Below are positions 47,982 to 56,478 of a DNA stretch of 61,640 bases, in pieces (within the stretch, counting starts at the first letter, position 1; every line of letters begins with the position of its first letter). The notes under the pieces were generated by a model, which worked only from the letters and a program-made list of their open reading frames with translations, was not told the DNA's origin and searched no databases. The position numbers and the translations under genes were made by a program. This DNA comes from an uncultured Granulosicoccus sp. (GTDB taxonomy: Bacteria > Pseudomonadota > Gammaproteobacteria > Granulosicoccales > Granulosicoccaceae). The stretch spans positions 1-61,640 of the forward strand of contig CALDSR010000007.1 of the NCBI GenBank assembly GCA_937924505.1. Reading direction: 5' to 3'.

Positions 47982-48272
47982 ATGAATCCTTATCAAGTCA
48001 TGGGAATCATCGCGAGTTGTACGCTTGTTTTTGCGGGGGTTGTAACATTGCTAGCCATGCAAGGTGTGCCCGTTTTGGTGGCTTTCCTGAGCGTGTACCT
48101 ATTAGCGGTTTTTTGTATGTTGGGTATGCAGAAAAGGGCCAGACAATCGTATGATGGCATGCGGTATTCGGATCAACCTCGTCATGACGATGAGGTGCCG
48201 AATGCAGTTATCGCCGATGATTTTAACCAATCAGACAAGGCCGTCCCTGGCAGTGCCCACTATAATTTTTAG
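47982..48272 (+). CDS. Small two-helix membrane protein of unknown function
   Basis: A 96-residue product from ATG 47982 (a TTG four codons upstream is also in frame). Two hydrophobic helices (MGIIASCTLVFAGVVTLLAM and PVLVAFLSVYLLAVFCMLG) are followed by a polar tail (RYSDQPRHDDEVPNAVIADD). The stop lies six bases from the stop of the convergent coiled-coil gene. No family was recognised. The 199 bases upstream hold no other gene. Confidence 0.55.
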   Translation: MNPYQVMGIIASCTLVFAGVVTLLAMQGVPVLVAFLSVYLLAVFCMLGMQKRARQSYDGMRYSDQPRHDDEVPNAVIADDFNQSDKAVPGSAHYNF

Positions 48273-48278
48273 TTTGGT

Positions 48279-49565
48279 TTAGCTGTCAGACGCCAGAGGT
48301 CGTGCTTTGGCGACTTTTTTAACAAGCCTCGAGGTCAGTTTTTCCTCGACATTTCGGGCGACTGTTTCGCGGCTTTTGTGAGCTCGCCGCTGACGATCCT
48401 TCAAGACCATTTGCTTGGCCACCTTTGACATATTGGTGCGACTGCGAAGCTTTTCAGTCTCAAGCGCCTTGATCAAACTGGAAACAGTTGCCTGGCGTTT
48501 CTGCAGTGCATCTCGTGTTGATTTCAGACTTTTTTGCAGGTGCACCACTTGAGATTCGAGACGGGTGACATTGTCTTCAAGTTGCTGGCGTTTTTGAATG
48601 GACTGGCGTGCAAAGGCGACTGATTTGTTTGCCGTCCCAAGTGCCTTGGCGCGTGCAGTTGTGCTCAATCTTAGCTCCTGCTTTGCCTTGACCAGATTCT
48701 TTTTCAGCTCCACGATCTGCTCGTCTGCACTTATTCGACGTTGTTCTTCGCGAGTTGCGCGACTCTCGGCTGCTGACATCTGCTTGATGCGTGTTTCAAG
48801 CTCCTCTTCCAGCTTGATGATCGCATCGGCCTTGCTGGTCTCGAAATCTCTGCTTTCCGCGTCGAGACGTGACATGGCCTTGCGTATGATCACCAAATGC
48901 TTTTCGGCTTCTTCACGCAGTGCACGCTCATCCTCAAGTGCTTGCTGAGAAACTGATGGCTGCTGAGTTTTTTCCACTCCGACTGCCTCAACCGTATCAA
49001 CTGGGGTGATGGGGGCGGTGTACTGTAGTTTCGAATTGTCGAATGTTGCTACTTCGATCTTCGCAGTTTCATTGATATCGAGCGTTTCGCTGGCGGTTTC
49101 CTGTACCGTTGCGTCGATCGCGGCTTCAATATCTTCTTCGGTGAAATCATCTTCGACGAATATATCTTCAATGACTTCGTCGTCGAGTTCCATAACGAGA
49201 TCATCGTTCAGGCAGGTGTCAATGTTGTCTGCCATGGACAGACGGGCAGCCTGATCTAGTTCATTTTCAACGGATCGACGGTACAGGAAATAGCCGATAA
49301 ACCCGGGGATTAAAAGACCACCGAGCAAAAGCACGCTAGGCTTGAACAAGGTTCTGGCGCCTTCGAGTGTCATGCCGTAAGCCATATGCAGGCCTACGCC
49401 GAGGACGAGACATACTGACAAAGCGGTCCAGACACCGAGTAACCAGGCTGGACGCTCAGCCAGTGCTACGGGTTTGCGAAATGGGTTGAGGCGCCCTGAA
49501 ATACCCATGAAAAGGATGTAGCTGAGCAATAACGGCAGGCAGTACTTGAAGATGACGAGGTTCAT
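48279..49565 (-). CDS. Membrane-anchored coiled-coil protein of unknown function
   Basis: A 428-residue protein in three parts. Residues 1-115 hold three membrane helices (YCLPLLLSYILFMGI, WLLGVWTALSVCLVLGVGL, LLLGGLLIPGFIGYFLY). Residues about 118-205 are an acidic linker (VMELDDEVIEDIFVEDDFTE). Residues about 210-390 are a long coiled coil (ALREEAEKHLVIIRKAMSRL; ELETRIKQMSAAESRATREE; LVKAKQELRLSTTARAKALG). The last 40 residues are strongly basic, so the tail could bind nucleic acid or the membrane surface. No enzyme motif is seen and the family was not recognised. A structural or tethering role is inferred only from shape. Confidence 0.75.
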   Translation of the reverse strand: MNLVIFKYCLPLLLSYILFMGISGRLNPFRKPVALAERPAWLLGVWTALSVCLVLGVGLHMAYGMTLEGARTLFKPSVLLLGGLLIPGFIGYFLYRRSVENELDQAARLSMADNIDTCLNDDLVMELDDEVIEDIFVEDDFTEEDIEAAIDATVQETASETLDINETAKIEVATFDNSKLQYTAPITPVDTVEAVGVEKTQQPSVSQQALEDERALREEAEKHLVIIRKAMSRLDAESRDFETSKADAIIKLEEELETRIKQMSAAESRATREEQRRISADEQIVELKKNLVKAKQELRLSTTARAKALGTANKSVAFARQSIQKRQQLEDNVTRLESQVVHLQKSLKSTRDALQKRQATVSSLIKALETEKLRSRTNMSKVAKQMVLKDRQRRAHKSRETVARNVEEKLTSRLVKKVAKARPLASDS

Positions 49566-49744
49566 TGGGGTAAATCCAGGAATTCTTTGATAAGTGAGAA
49601 CTGGGTAGCAAAATGAGTGCCTCGATGCTATTAAGTATGTAAATTAAGACTTTAGGTTAGTCGGGATTTCGAATGTCAGTCTCAATGGCGAGTTTCGGGC
49701 GTAAGCTATAGACTGTGCATCGGACGCTTAAGGGTTATTTGTAA

Positions 49745-50410
49745 ATGGGTAGGTTTAGGCATTCGTGGGTAAATCTGAGTCTGTGCTTGGCATTGGGAAG
49801 CGCAGCGATGGCGGAAATGGCCTCAGCGAAGGTGACGCCACTCGAACAGGCACAATTTCTCAGCTGGACGGGCCTTAAGGATCAGAAAACCGTCCGTGAT
49901 GGTTCAGTTCTAACGGAATATCAGGGTACTACCGAGGCCATCAATCGACCGGGAATGTTGCTCAAGGTCAGCTTCAGCCCGCGATTTTCGTGCAGCCCCG
50001 TGATTGCGCTGCTGGTGCCGGATGACGACGGCCTTGAGCTGGCTTCGGCGAGTGACGCAAACAGCGCCGAGTCATCCAGTATCGGCACTTTGGCTGGCCG
50101 TTCTGAAGTCCCGATGGATACAGGTGAAATCCCGGTATTTGCTGATGGCGAACGGCTTGATGTTCAGATCGATGGGGTCGATGTCAATTTTCCGTTGATC
50201 GTTGATGCTGACCAAGGCGTGGTCTGGACCTTCAATGGTGACGAACGTGAACGCGAGACATTGCGCATACAAATCGAGATTGGTGATGTTGCTCGGGTTG
50301 CTTTCGCCGAGGACCGAAAGATCTCATTTTCACTGCTCGGCTCTCGCAAGACATTGAAGTCTCTTCAAACCATGTGTCTTCAGCATGAACCGATTCCGTT
50401 TGATAATTGA
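49745..50410 (+). CDS. Exported protein of unknown function
   Basis: A 221-residue product with signal peptide (LSLCLALGSAAMAEMASA, cleavage near ASA-KV). The mature part has beta-type strands (GMLLKVSFSPRFSCSPVIAL; FADGERLDVQIDGVDVNFPL; RETLRIQIEIGDVARVAF) and two cysteines (about 83 and 213). No known domain was recognised. It converges on the small J-like gene four bases away. It is expressed divergently from the coiled-coil gene; the 179 bases between hold both promoters. Confidence 0.7.
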   Translation: MGRFRHSWVNLSLCLALGSAAMAEMASAKVTPLEQAQFLSWTGLKDQKTVRDGSVLTEYQGTTEAINRPGMLLKVSFSPRFSCSPVIALLVPDDDGLELASASDANSAESSSIGTLAGRSEVPMDTGEIPVFADGERLDVQIDGVDVNFPLIVDADQGVVWTFNGDERERETLRIQIEIGDVARVAFAEDRKISFSLLGSRKTLKSLQTMCLQHEPIPFDN

Positions 50411-50414
50411 AGCG

Positions 50415-50711
50415 TCAAAGATTTTCTAACGTATCGTCATCCACTGGATATTCAACAAAGCGTTCCGGCCAACGGTGCGTGTTCCGGGCATCGTCATGGG
50501 ACAGGCAACCAACCGCCGCCGCCATGGCTTGATACTGTAGATGCAGTCGGTTGTAGTGGGTGTGTGTTAACGGGTCCATCAGAACGCTCTGGCTCTCGGT
50601 CACGCTGAGCATGTCCGCCGTTTCATCATGGTGCGCTGCGGACAGTGTGTGTTCGATCTCGCTTGCGTCGGCGTCCACCGACAGTCCAAAACGCGCATAA
50701 TAATTTTTCAT
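50415..50711 (-). CDS. Small degenerate J-domain-like protein
   Basis: A 98-residue product. The opening NYYARFGLSVDADASEIEHT follows the first helix of DnaJ J-domains (YYxxLGVxxDASxxEIxxA). The middle lacks the HPD loop and most of helix II; SVLMDPLTHTHYNRLHLQYQ matches the last helices (VLSDPxxRxxYD). It cannot stimulate DnaK in the usual way. It lies 12 bases downstream of a large membrane protein that also ends in a J-like domain, so the two probably act together. Confidence 0.65.
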   Translation of the reverse strand: MKNYYARFGLSVDADASEIEHTLSAAHHDETADMLSVTESQSVLMDPLTHTHYNRLHLQYQAMAAAVGCLSHDDARNTHRWPERFVEYPVDDDTLENL

Positions 50712-50723
50712 CGCGTGTTTGCC

Positions 50724-53105
50724 TCAGTCATTCATTGCGTTTACACCGAGAAGATAGTCTCGGGCGTCTTCAAATTTTTCGAATTGCATTTCTGCAAGCT
50801 CACGTTCACGTTCGGTCAAGGTGTCAAAACGTTCGGGATGGCAACGCCTTGCTGCACGACGAAACCCTTTGACAACAGCTTCCTCGTCGACCGGTCCGTC
50901 CAATTCGAGCCCAAGCCTAACCCGATATTGCAAATCGAGGGATTCGTTAGCCACCGCGCGAGCGTCCCAACGCAGGCTGGCCGTCGCGGGTTGTCGTTGC
51001 CACCACTTTGGCTTGTCGGCTCGGGGCAATGGCGCCATCGCCGAGCCAAAGGCTTCTCGGTATTGAGCATCCAGGCCTGCATTGCCAATGCCGAAAGCAT
51101 CGCCAAGAAATCGCAGTATCGTATTCTGCACGGGAGTCAATGCGCCTTCGTTGATCAGTACCACCATGAGCAGATCAATAATCTGTCGTCGTTGTGTCGA
51201 GTCAGAATTGTTCTGCAGCCAACTTATCGTATCCCGAAAGGCAATAACATCGTGTTTGAGAACCCAACGCTTTATCAAGTCGCGATCATCGGGTTCCTGT
51301 AGTTGAAACAGCACCTCCTTCAGGGCTGGGTCATAGCGCTCGTCGCCATACGCAATCCAATAGATCAAAAACTCGATGGCGTAAGACAGTTGATCATCTG
51401 GATCTGCCGAGGCCAGCCACGTGGCAAACGCGCCGCGATCAGCAGCTTTTGACAAGGATGGATCATCAGCATGATCAGACAGCCCTTTTTGAATCGCTGC
51501 TGCGGCTGCAATTTCCGGTTTGGTTGCAATGCGAGTTGCTGCTGGTGGTTCTGACGGGCTTGCAGGATGTGGGTGAACGGTTGAGTCTTCGAGTTTCTGC
51601 ATTGATGGTTCCTGCTGCGTTGATTCGAACGGCTCGGTCACTGCCCTTGTGTCCGGAAAATTGCTGTTTCGATCATGGGGCGCCGCGCCACGGTTGCTTT
51701 CACTCGACGCAGCCTGGTAATCGTCGTATGTGTCGTCCGCATCGTCGATGATTCCAAAGAACTCTTCGGCTTCCGCATCGAGGCGGTGTTTAAGTTCTTC
51801 TTGCTCATCAGTATTGAAGTCCGGATGGACTCGATTGAGCAGGTCGGTGTTATGGCGCTGGGAGAGGGGGCGCGTGTTGCGCGTGCGTCGCCGCCGCGTA
51901 AACCCCCAGGCAAACATCAATAGTACGGGCAGAGCAAGTGCGCAAAGCAAGAGCATGCGGTTGATGCCCTCAAGTGCGAGTACAGTCGACTTTAACTGTA
52001 TCCAGGCTTCAACCGCTCTGTCACGAAAATCAAGCGGTGGCGTATCCTCGACAGGCACTACCTCGTTATCAGCAACAGAATCATTTGCAGTGGCATCGTC
52101 GTTACTTCCGTCGGCGTCTGAGTCCGATTCGTTCACGACGGTGGTTTTAGTCGAAGCTGCATTTGAGTTGACTGTCTGCGCAACCGATTGATTGTCCGAT
52201 AGTCCTGTTGTGTTCTGAACCGGTCGGGCAGCGGCCAGATCGACGTTGGTAAGCGTCTTGGTCGGGGTGTTTGAATGGCTCGTACTTGCTGTGTTCGTGC
52301 TGGTGGCGACGGTTGTCGAAAAATTTTCTTCAGCGGGCGCGATAGAACTGGCAGACGTACTGGTCGGAGTTGTCGGAACAGATTCGTTGGCGGCCTTGCT
52401 GGCACGTGTGACAGCTGCGCGTTGCTGCCGGGTAATGGTGCGTGCAGCAGTTGTTGACGGTGCGGTAACACCGCCGACCGCTTCAATCAGACACTTGCGA
52501 TAATCCACAACGTCTTGATGATTGGCCGAGCAGCGAAGCTGAATACCGTTTTGCGCGACCTGCGACAGGCCAGTGAAGTTGGCGGCCGGCAGTCGGCGAA
52601 GTTCAGTCAATGCTCGATTGATGCAATGCCGATATGGGCCCGCACCCAGTCGAGACTGAGCCTCGAAACAGGTTTGTTGCAAGGCGTACTGTTCGTCGTC
52701 ACTGAGGTCATCGATGACTGGTACGGGTAACGCATTTAATTCTGCAACTTGCTGGCGTAGGCAAATCTGGTAGGTCGATGATGTTTTTTCACCGGCGCTG
52801 GAGCAGGCTTGCTGAACGGCGTATTTGTCATCAAAGGATAAATGGGCATCTGGCGAGCTGGTCTTCCCGCCGGTATACGCAATCACCTCGTTGTCGATGC
52901 ATTCGGAGTAAGCAATTGCCCCCTGCTGATATTGGACCGGCAGGCACACGGTCTTGATGCCTTCCTGGATATTGACGGGTAGTTCTGTCAGCGCCTCGGC
53001 AGCCATGGCGCGAATGCTGAACAAGGCCACAAGCAGGAGTGAGAGCAGCAGCGATCTGCAGCTATCCACAGGGCTGAATGGGTGTTTGAAATTTGTACGT
53101 TGCAT
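50724..53105 (-). CDS. Membrane protein with four periplasmic two-Cys repeats and cytoplasmic J-like tail
   Basis: A 793-residue protein. A signal or anchor segment (LLLSLLLVALFSIRAMA) is followed by four repeats of about 45-50 residues, each with one Cys pair 13-16 residues apart: CLPVQYQQGAIAYSEC, CSSAGEKTSSTYQIC, CFEAQSRLGAGPYRHC and CSANHQDVVDYRKC. Next come a long Ser/Thr/Asn-rich linker (about 220-375), one transmembrane helix (MLLLCALALPVLLMFAWGF) followed by RRRRTR, and a cytoplasmic region with an alpha-helical repeat-like part (LSYAIEFLIYWIAYGDERYD). The C-terminus, FRRAARRCHPERFDTL, is a J-domain with HPE in place of HPD. The small J-like gene follows. I infer an envelope sensor coupling disulfide state to a cytoplasmic chaperone-type contact; no published name is known to me. 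Confidence 0.75.
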   Translation of the reverse strand: MQRTNFKHPFSPVDSCRSLLLSLLLVALFSIRAMAAEALTELPVNIQEGIKTVCLPVQYQQGAIAYSECIDNEVIAYTGGKTSSPDAHLSFDDKYAVQQACSSAGEKTSSTYQICLRQQVAELNALPVPVIDDLSDDEQYALQQTCFEAQSRLGAGPYRHCINRALTELRRLPAANFTGLSQVAQNGIQLRCSANHQDVVDYRKCLIEAVGGVTAPSTTAARTITRQQRAAVTRASKAANESVPTTPTSTSASSIAPAEENFSTTVATSTNTASTSHSNTPTKTLTNVDLAAARPVQNTTGLSDNQSVAQTVNSNAASTKTTVVNESDSDADGSNDDATANDSVADNEVVPVEDTPPLDFRDRAVEAWIQLKSTVLALEGINRMLLLCALALPVLLMFAWGFTRRRRTRNTRPLSQRHNTDLLNRVHPDFNTDEQEELKHRLDAEAEEFFGIIDDADDTYDDYQAASSESNRGAAPHDRNSNFPDTRAVTEPFESTQQEPSMQKLEDSTVHPHPASPSEPPAATRIATKPEIAAAAAIQKGLSDHADDPSLSKAADRGAFATWLASADPDDQLSYAIEFLIYWIAYGDERYDPALKEVLFQLQEPDDRDLIKRWVLKHDVIAFRDTISWLQNNSDSTQRRQIIDLLMVVLINEGALTPVQNTILRFLGDAFGIGNAGLDAQYREAFGSAMAPLPRADKPKWWQRQPATASLRWDARAVANESLDLQYRVRLGLELDGPVDEEAVVKGFRRAARRCHPERFDTLTERERELAEMQFEKFEDARDYLLGVNAMND

Positions 53106-53521
53106 AAGAGCCCGAGTTTAGCGCCGATTTGCCCCTCACCACCAGACATGGTTCGCGTGTCGAGCATTAAACCACGGGTAGATTCTGCATGGAGGTCAGT
53201 GTAACTGTGTAGAATGTGACCCGTTACACGACAGGAGCCCGTGCTCGTCCTGTGGACCTGCCTCAATACCCCATTCCTTTGTCGATTCGCTCGTTTCGAT
53301 CAGTTCATTGCGCCGGCCGGTGGCGGTGCGCTCTTCGTGCTGCGGCTGATCGGGGTCAACACTGGTGTGTCGTTCATTTATGCGTTTTCTGATCATTCTG
53401 GATGCTGAGTTGTCCTGTGGTTCTGTGGTCATGGACGTCAAATGTACAACTCGGCGGCAAACATAGCGCTGACGACGTTACGGCCTTGGTTCCGGGCATA
53501 TCAACATCGGAGAAACTATCA
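53106..53521. other. Divergent intergenic region
   Basis: A 416-base gap between two divergently read genes. The plus-strand frame of the YceI gene stays open back to 53402 but has no better start. A minus-strand hydrophilic frame is listed separately. No hairpin, repeat or operator was identified. Confidence 0.5.
53196..53432 (-). CDS. Candidate small hydrophilic protein
   Basis: ATG 53432 to the stop at 53196 encodes 78 residues rich in Glu, Thr and Gln (MTTEPQDNSASRMIRKRINE...). It lies in the divergent gap and runs in the same direction as the J-domain gene. There is no ribosome site, no known family and no hydrophobic core; coding status is doubtful. Confidence 0.22.
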   Translation of the reverse strand: MTTEPQDNSASRMIRKRINERHTSVDPDQPQHEERTATGRRNELIETSESTKEWGIEAGPQDEHGLLSCNGSHSTQLH

Positions 53522-54157
53522 ATGAAGCCAGATTTCCTGTCGACCATGACGCGCATGGTATGTGGTTTGATGGTGCTCGTGGCACTCGGCGCCTGCGCCA
53601 GCCTGGTCCGTCCGAACTTTACCCAGAAAGTCCTTGAGTTACGCCCGGGTGAGTATCGCCTTGACCCGGAGCATGTCTACATTCACTTCAAGATAGAACA
53701 CCTCGGCTTGTCAACGGTGGTGGGGCGCTTCAATCAGTCGCAAGCATCTCTTGATTTCGACCCGGGTAATCTCGCCGCCATGCGTCTGGAAGGCATCATC
53801 GATATGGCAAGCCTTGACATGAACAATCCCTCACTGGAAAAGCGACTGCTTGGATCTGACTGGTTCGATGTTGCTCGGTATCCCGAGACCAGTTTTCTCA
53901 CCACCGAGGTTGTGCCGACCGGCGGCAATGGCATTGCAATCACCGGTGATTTTACCTTGCACGGTGTGACAAGGGCGTTGACGCTCGATGCGGTGTTCAA
54001 GGGTGGGGCAGATAATCTCCTGACCGGTAAATATACGTTAGGCTTCGCGGCGACTGGCTCTTTTTTGCGGTCGGACTATGGTGTCGATGCATTCGGAGGA
54101 TTGATAGCTGATGAAGTCTTTGTTGAAATTCATGCTGAATTCCAAAAGGAATCCTAG
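53522..54157 (+). CDS. YceI family lipoprotein
   Basis: A 211-residue protein from ATG 53522 (GGAG nine bases upstream). The signal peptide ends in lipobox VALGAC. The mature part is a YceI lipocalin-like barrel: GEYRLDPEHVYIHFKIEHLG at the start, IIDMASLDMNNPSLEKRLLG with the typical DMxSldT-like strand, and FTLHGVTRALTLDAVF. YceI barrels bind polyisoprenoids or amphiphiles in the periplasm. It starts a four-gene operon ending at the rhomboid gene; the next start follows its stop directly. Confidence 0.9.
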   Translation: MKPDFLSTMTRMVCGLMVLVALGACASLVRPNFTQKVLELRPGEYRLDPEHVYIHFKIEHLGLSTVVGRFNQSQASLDFDPGNLAAMRLEGIIDMASLDMNNPSLEKRLLGSDWFDVARYPETSFLTTEVVPTGGNGIAITGDFTLHGVTRALTLDAVFKGGADNLLTGKYTLGFAATGSFLRSDYGVDAFGGLIADEVFVEIHAEFQKES

Positions 54158-54802
54158 ATGATTGGACTGTTGGAAAGCGGCCAGTATCAAACCTTTGCGT
54201 TGCTACTGTTCACGATCATCATTTCACTGTCATGTCATGAATATGGTCACGCATTGTCTGCAAAGCGTTTCGGTGATCGCACCGCTGAGCAGCAAGGACG
54301 CCTGACACTCAACCCGATTGCGCATATCGATCCAATCGGGTTACTGATGATTGTGATCGCGGGATTTGGCTGGGCGAAACCAGTACCAACCAATCCTCGG
54401 TTTTTCAATTCACCTTGGGCGACGCTTGTTATAGCGGCGGCCGGTCCGGCTGCGAATCTGATTCTGGCATTTCTGGCGATCAACTTTTATGCGTTCTCGC
54501 TAAAGATGGGCTTTGAGTTTGCCGGAACACCTGCGGCTCAGACATTCTTTTTCTACTTCTGCTTTATCAATGTTCTATTAATGCTGTTCAACCTGATACC
54601 GCTTGGGCCACTTGATGGGCATTATATCCTGCCGTATCTGCTGTCTAGCAAGTTGTCTATCAAATATCAGCAGCTGAATGCTCAGTATGGTACCTACGCC
54701 TTCATGGGCCTGATACTCTTGAGCTTTGCTGGCTTGCCCATTTTTGATGGTCTTCGCAAGGCGGCGCTATGGGTGCTCGACCTGATCCAGATAATAGGTT
54801 AA
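54158..54802 (+). CDS. Site-2 protease family intramembrane metalloprotease
   Basis: A 214-residue polytopic membrane protein of the short M50 type without PDZ or CBS domains. The zinc motif HEYGH sits in the first helix (SLSCHEYGHALSAKRFGD), and the third ligand is in LDGHYILPYLL (NxxPLGPLDG form). GPAANLILAFLAI lies between. It would cleave membrane-embedded substrates. The ATG follows the yceI stop without a gap, and yaaA starts three bases after its stop. Confidence 0.93.
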   Translation: MIGLLESGQYQTFALLLFTIIISLSCHEYGHALSAKRFGDRTAEQQGRLTLNPIAHIDPIGLLMIVIAGFGWAKPVPTNPRFFNSPWATLVIAAAGPAANLILAFLAINFYAFSLKMGFEFAGTPAAQTFFFYFCFINVLLMLFNLIPLGPLDGHYILPYLLSSKLSIKYQQLNAQYGTYAFMGLILLSFAGLPIFDGLRKAALWVLDLIQIIG

Positions 54803-54805
54803 ACC

Positions 54806-55609
54806 ATGTTGATTCTTTTATCTCCTGCCAAAACACTTGATATGGAGGCCCCTTCGCGTGTCTCGCGTCCAACGCAGCCGCAATTCATGGACGAGTCGGG
54901 CAAGCTTGTCGAGACATTGAAAAAATATCGATCGAAGCGGCTCGGTACACTCATGAACCTGAGTGAGAAGTTGGCAACACTCAATGTAGAGCGATTTGAA
55001 AATTGGCATCCACCGTTTACCAACAGTAATGCTCGCCCGGCAATTCAAGCATTCCGTGGTGACGTCTACACCGGATTCGATGTAGACACAATGGCTAAAA
55101 AGGATCTTGATCATGCGCAGAAACATCTGCGGATCCTGTCGGGGCTTTATGGTGTGCTGAGGCCCTATGACCTGATGCAGGCCTATCGACTCGAGATGGG
55201 AACGCGGTTGAAAACGCAACATGGCAGCGATCTTTACTCGTTCTGGGGAACGACACTGACTGATCACCTCAATGGGGAACTGGCGCGTTTTAAAAATCCA
55301 TTGCTTGTCAATCTGGCTTCTAACGAATACTTTAAATCAATCAAACCAAAGGTCCTGGCGGCTCCACTTGTATCACCGGTCTTTCATGACGAGAAGAACG
55401 GTAATTACAAAGTGATCAGTTTTTTTGCAAAAAAAGCACGCGGATCCATGGCGCGTTATCTCGTCGAGAGCCGTGCAAAGACTACTGATGACATTAAAAG
55501 CTTCAAGGAACTGGGTTACAGGTACAGCAATAAACTATCAAGTGATGAAAAGCCTGTCTTTACGCGTAGCGAGAAGGCCGCCCGGCCTTATGTTGTTCAG
55601 CCGAACTAG
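54806..55609 (+). CDS. yaaA: Peroxide stress protein YaaA
   Basis: Cytoplasmic DUF328 protein of 267 residues. It starts MLILLSPAKTLDM and contains FRGDVYTGFD, LRILSGLYGVLRPYDLMQ and YRLEMGTRL, all YaaA hallmarks. In E. coli YaaA limits free iron and oxidative DNA damage under peroxide stress and binds DNA. Its place among membrane protease genes suggests co-regulation under envelope or oxidative stress (inference). Confidence 0.95.
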   Translation: MLILLSPAKTLDMEAPSRVSRPTQPQFMDESGKLVETLKKYRSKRLGTLMNLSEKLATLNVERFENWHPPFTNSNARPAIQAFRGDVYTGFDVDTMAKKDLDHAQKHLRILSGLYGVLRPYDLMQAYRLEMGTRLKTQHGSDLYSFWGTTLTDHLNGELARFKNPLLVNLASNEYFKSIKPKVLAAPLVSPVFHDEKNGNYKVISFFAKKARGSMARYLVESRAKTTDDIKSFKELGYRYSNKLSSDEKPVFTRSEKAARPYVVQPN

Positions 55610-55622
55610 TTGAGCGAAGGTC

Positions 55623-56357
55623 ATGTTTCCCATTCATGATGACAACCCGACACCGGTTGTCCCGTACGTCACCTATGCACTGATTGCCAGTTGCATCGGT
55701 ATATTCGCTTATCAGTTTCTGCAAGGTGATGCCGGGCAGCTGGACATGGTGTACAGCTACGGGATGATCCCAGCGGCCTTTTTTGGTCATGCCGAACTTG
55801 CCAGTGAGTTTGTGCGGGTACCGGCGCACGCAACGATATTTACGTCGATGTTCTTGCACGGTGGCTTTATGCACCTTGCCGGTAATATGTTGTACTTGTG
55901 GGTGTTTGGAAACAATATTGAAGCGGCCATGGGGCATGTGAAATTCATATGCTTTTATCTACTCACTGGAGTCGTTGCCGCCTTGTCTCATGCCTTGCCG
56001 GACATGAACTCGCAAATTCCGATGATTGGTGCCAGTGGTGCAATCTCTGGTGTGCTGGGCGCTTATTTACTGCTTTACCCGCAAGCGCGGGTACTTATCC
56101 TGATTCCGATCTTCTTCATCATCAAGACGGTACGAGTGCCTGCAATGCTGGTGCTGGTCATCTGGTTTTTGATGCAACTGATCAGTTCCGTGACAGCAGG
56201 AGATTCAGAAGGAGGTGGGGTAGCCTTTGGGGCGCATATCGGCGGGTTTATCGCCGGGATGGTTTTCGTGACCTTTTTCAAGTATTCGAATGTACCGTTG
56301 CAGATTCCTTTCCTGCATTTTGATCCCTTCGAACGTTTCCGCAAAGGGCCGCGTTGA
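55623..56357 (+). CDS. Rhomboid family intramembrane serine protease
   Basis: A 244-residue protein with six to seven membrane helices. The catalytic serine is in IGASGAISGVLGAYLLLYP (GxSG) and the catalytic His in FGAHIGGFIAGMVF. The helix-1 to helix-2 region has ATIFTSMFLHGGFMHLAGNM, the family HxxxxHxxxN-like motif. The last codons lie within the terminator stem. It is the last gene of the operon. Confidence 0.93.
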   Translation: MFPIHDDNPTPVVPYVTYALIASCIGIFAYQFLQGDAGQLDMVYSYGMIPAAFFGHAELASEFVRVPAHATIFTSMFLHGGFMHLAGNMLYLWVFGNNIEAAMGHVKFICFYLLTGVVAALSHALPDMNSQIPMIGASGAISGVLGAYLLLYPQARVLILIPIFFIIKTVRVPAMLVLVIWFLMQLISSVTAGDSEGGGVAFGAHIGGFIAGMVFVTFFKYSNVPLQIPFLHFDPFERFRKGPR

Positions 56358-56374
56358 TCGCGGCCCTGTGTTTT
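56345..56374 (+). terminator. Intrinsic terminator overlapping the rhomboid stop
   Basis: AGGGCCGCG / CGCGGCCCT makes a nine-base perfect stem with a five-base loop; the loop contains the TGA stop codon of the rhomboid gene. GTGTTTT follows, with further T's. This ends the yceI-to-rhomboid operon before convergent amtB. Confidence 0.85.
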
Positions 56375-56478
56375 AGTCTTACTCGCCATCGTGCTTGGCT
56401 GTGTTTTAGATGTACAAACAGGTAAACGTATATTTTTTAGTTGACACGTTTACTGACACATACTCGACACGATATGGA

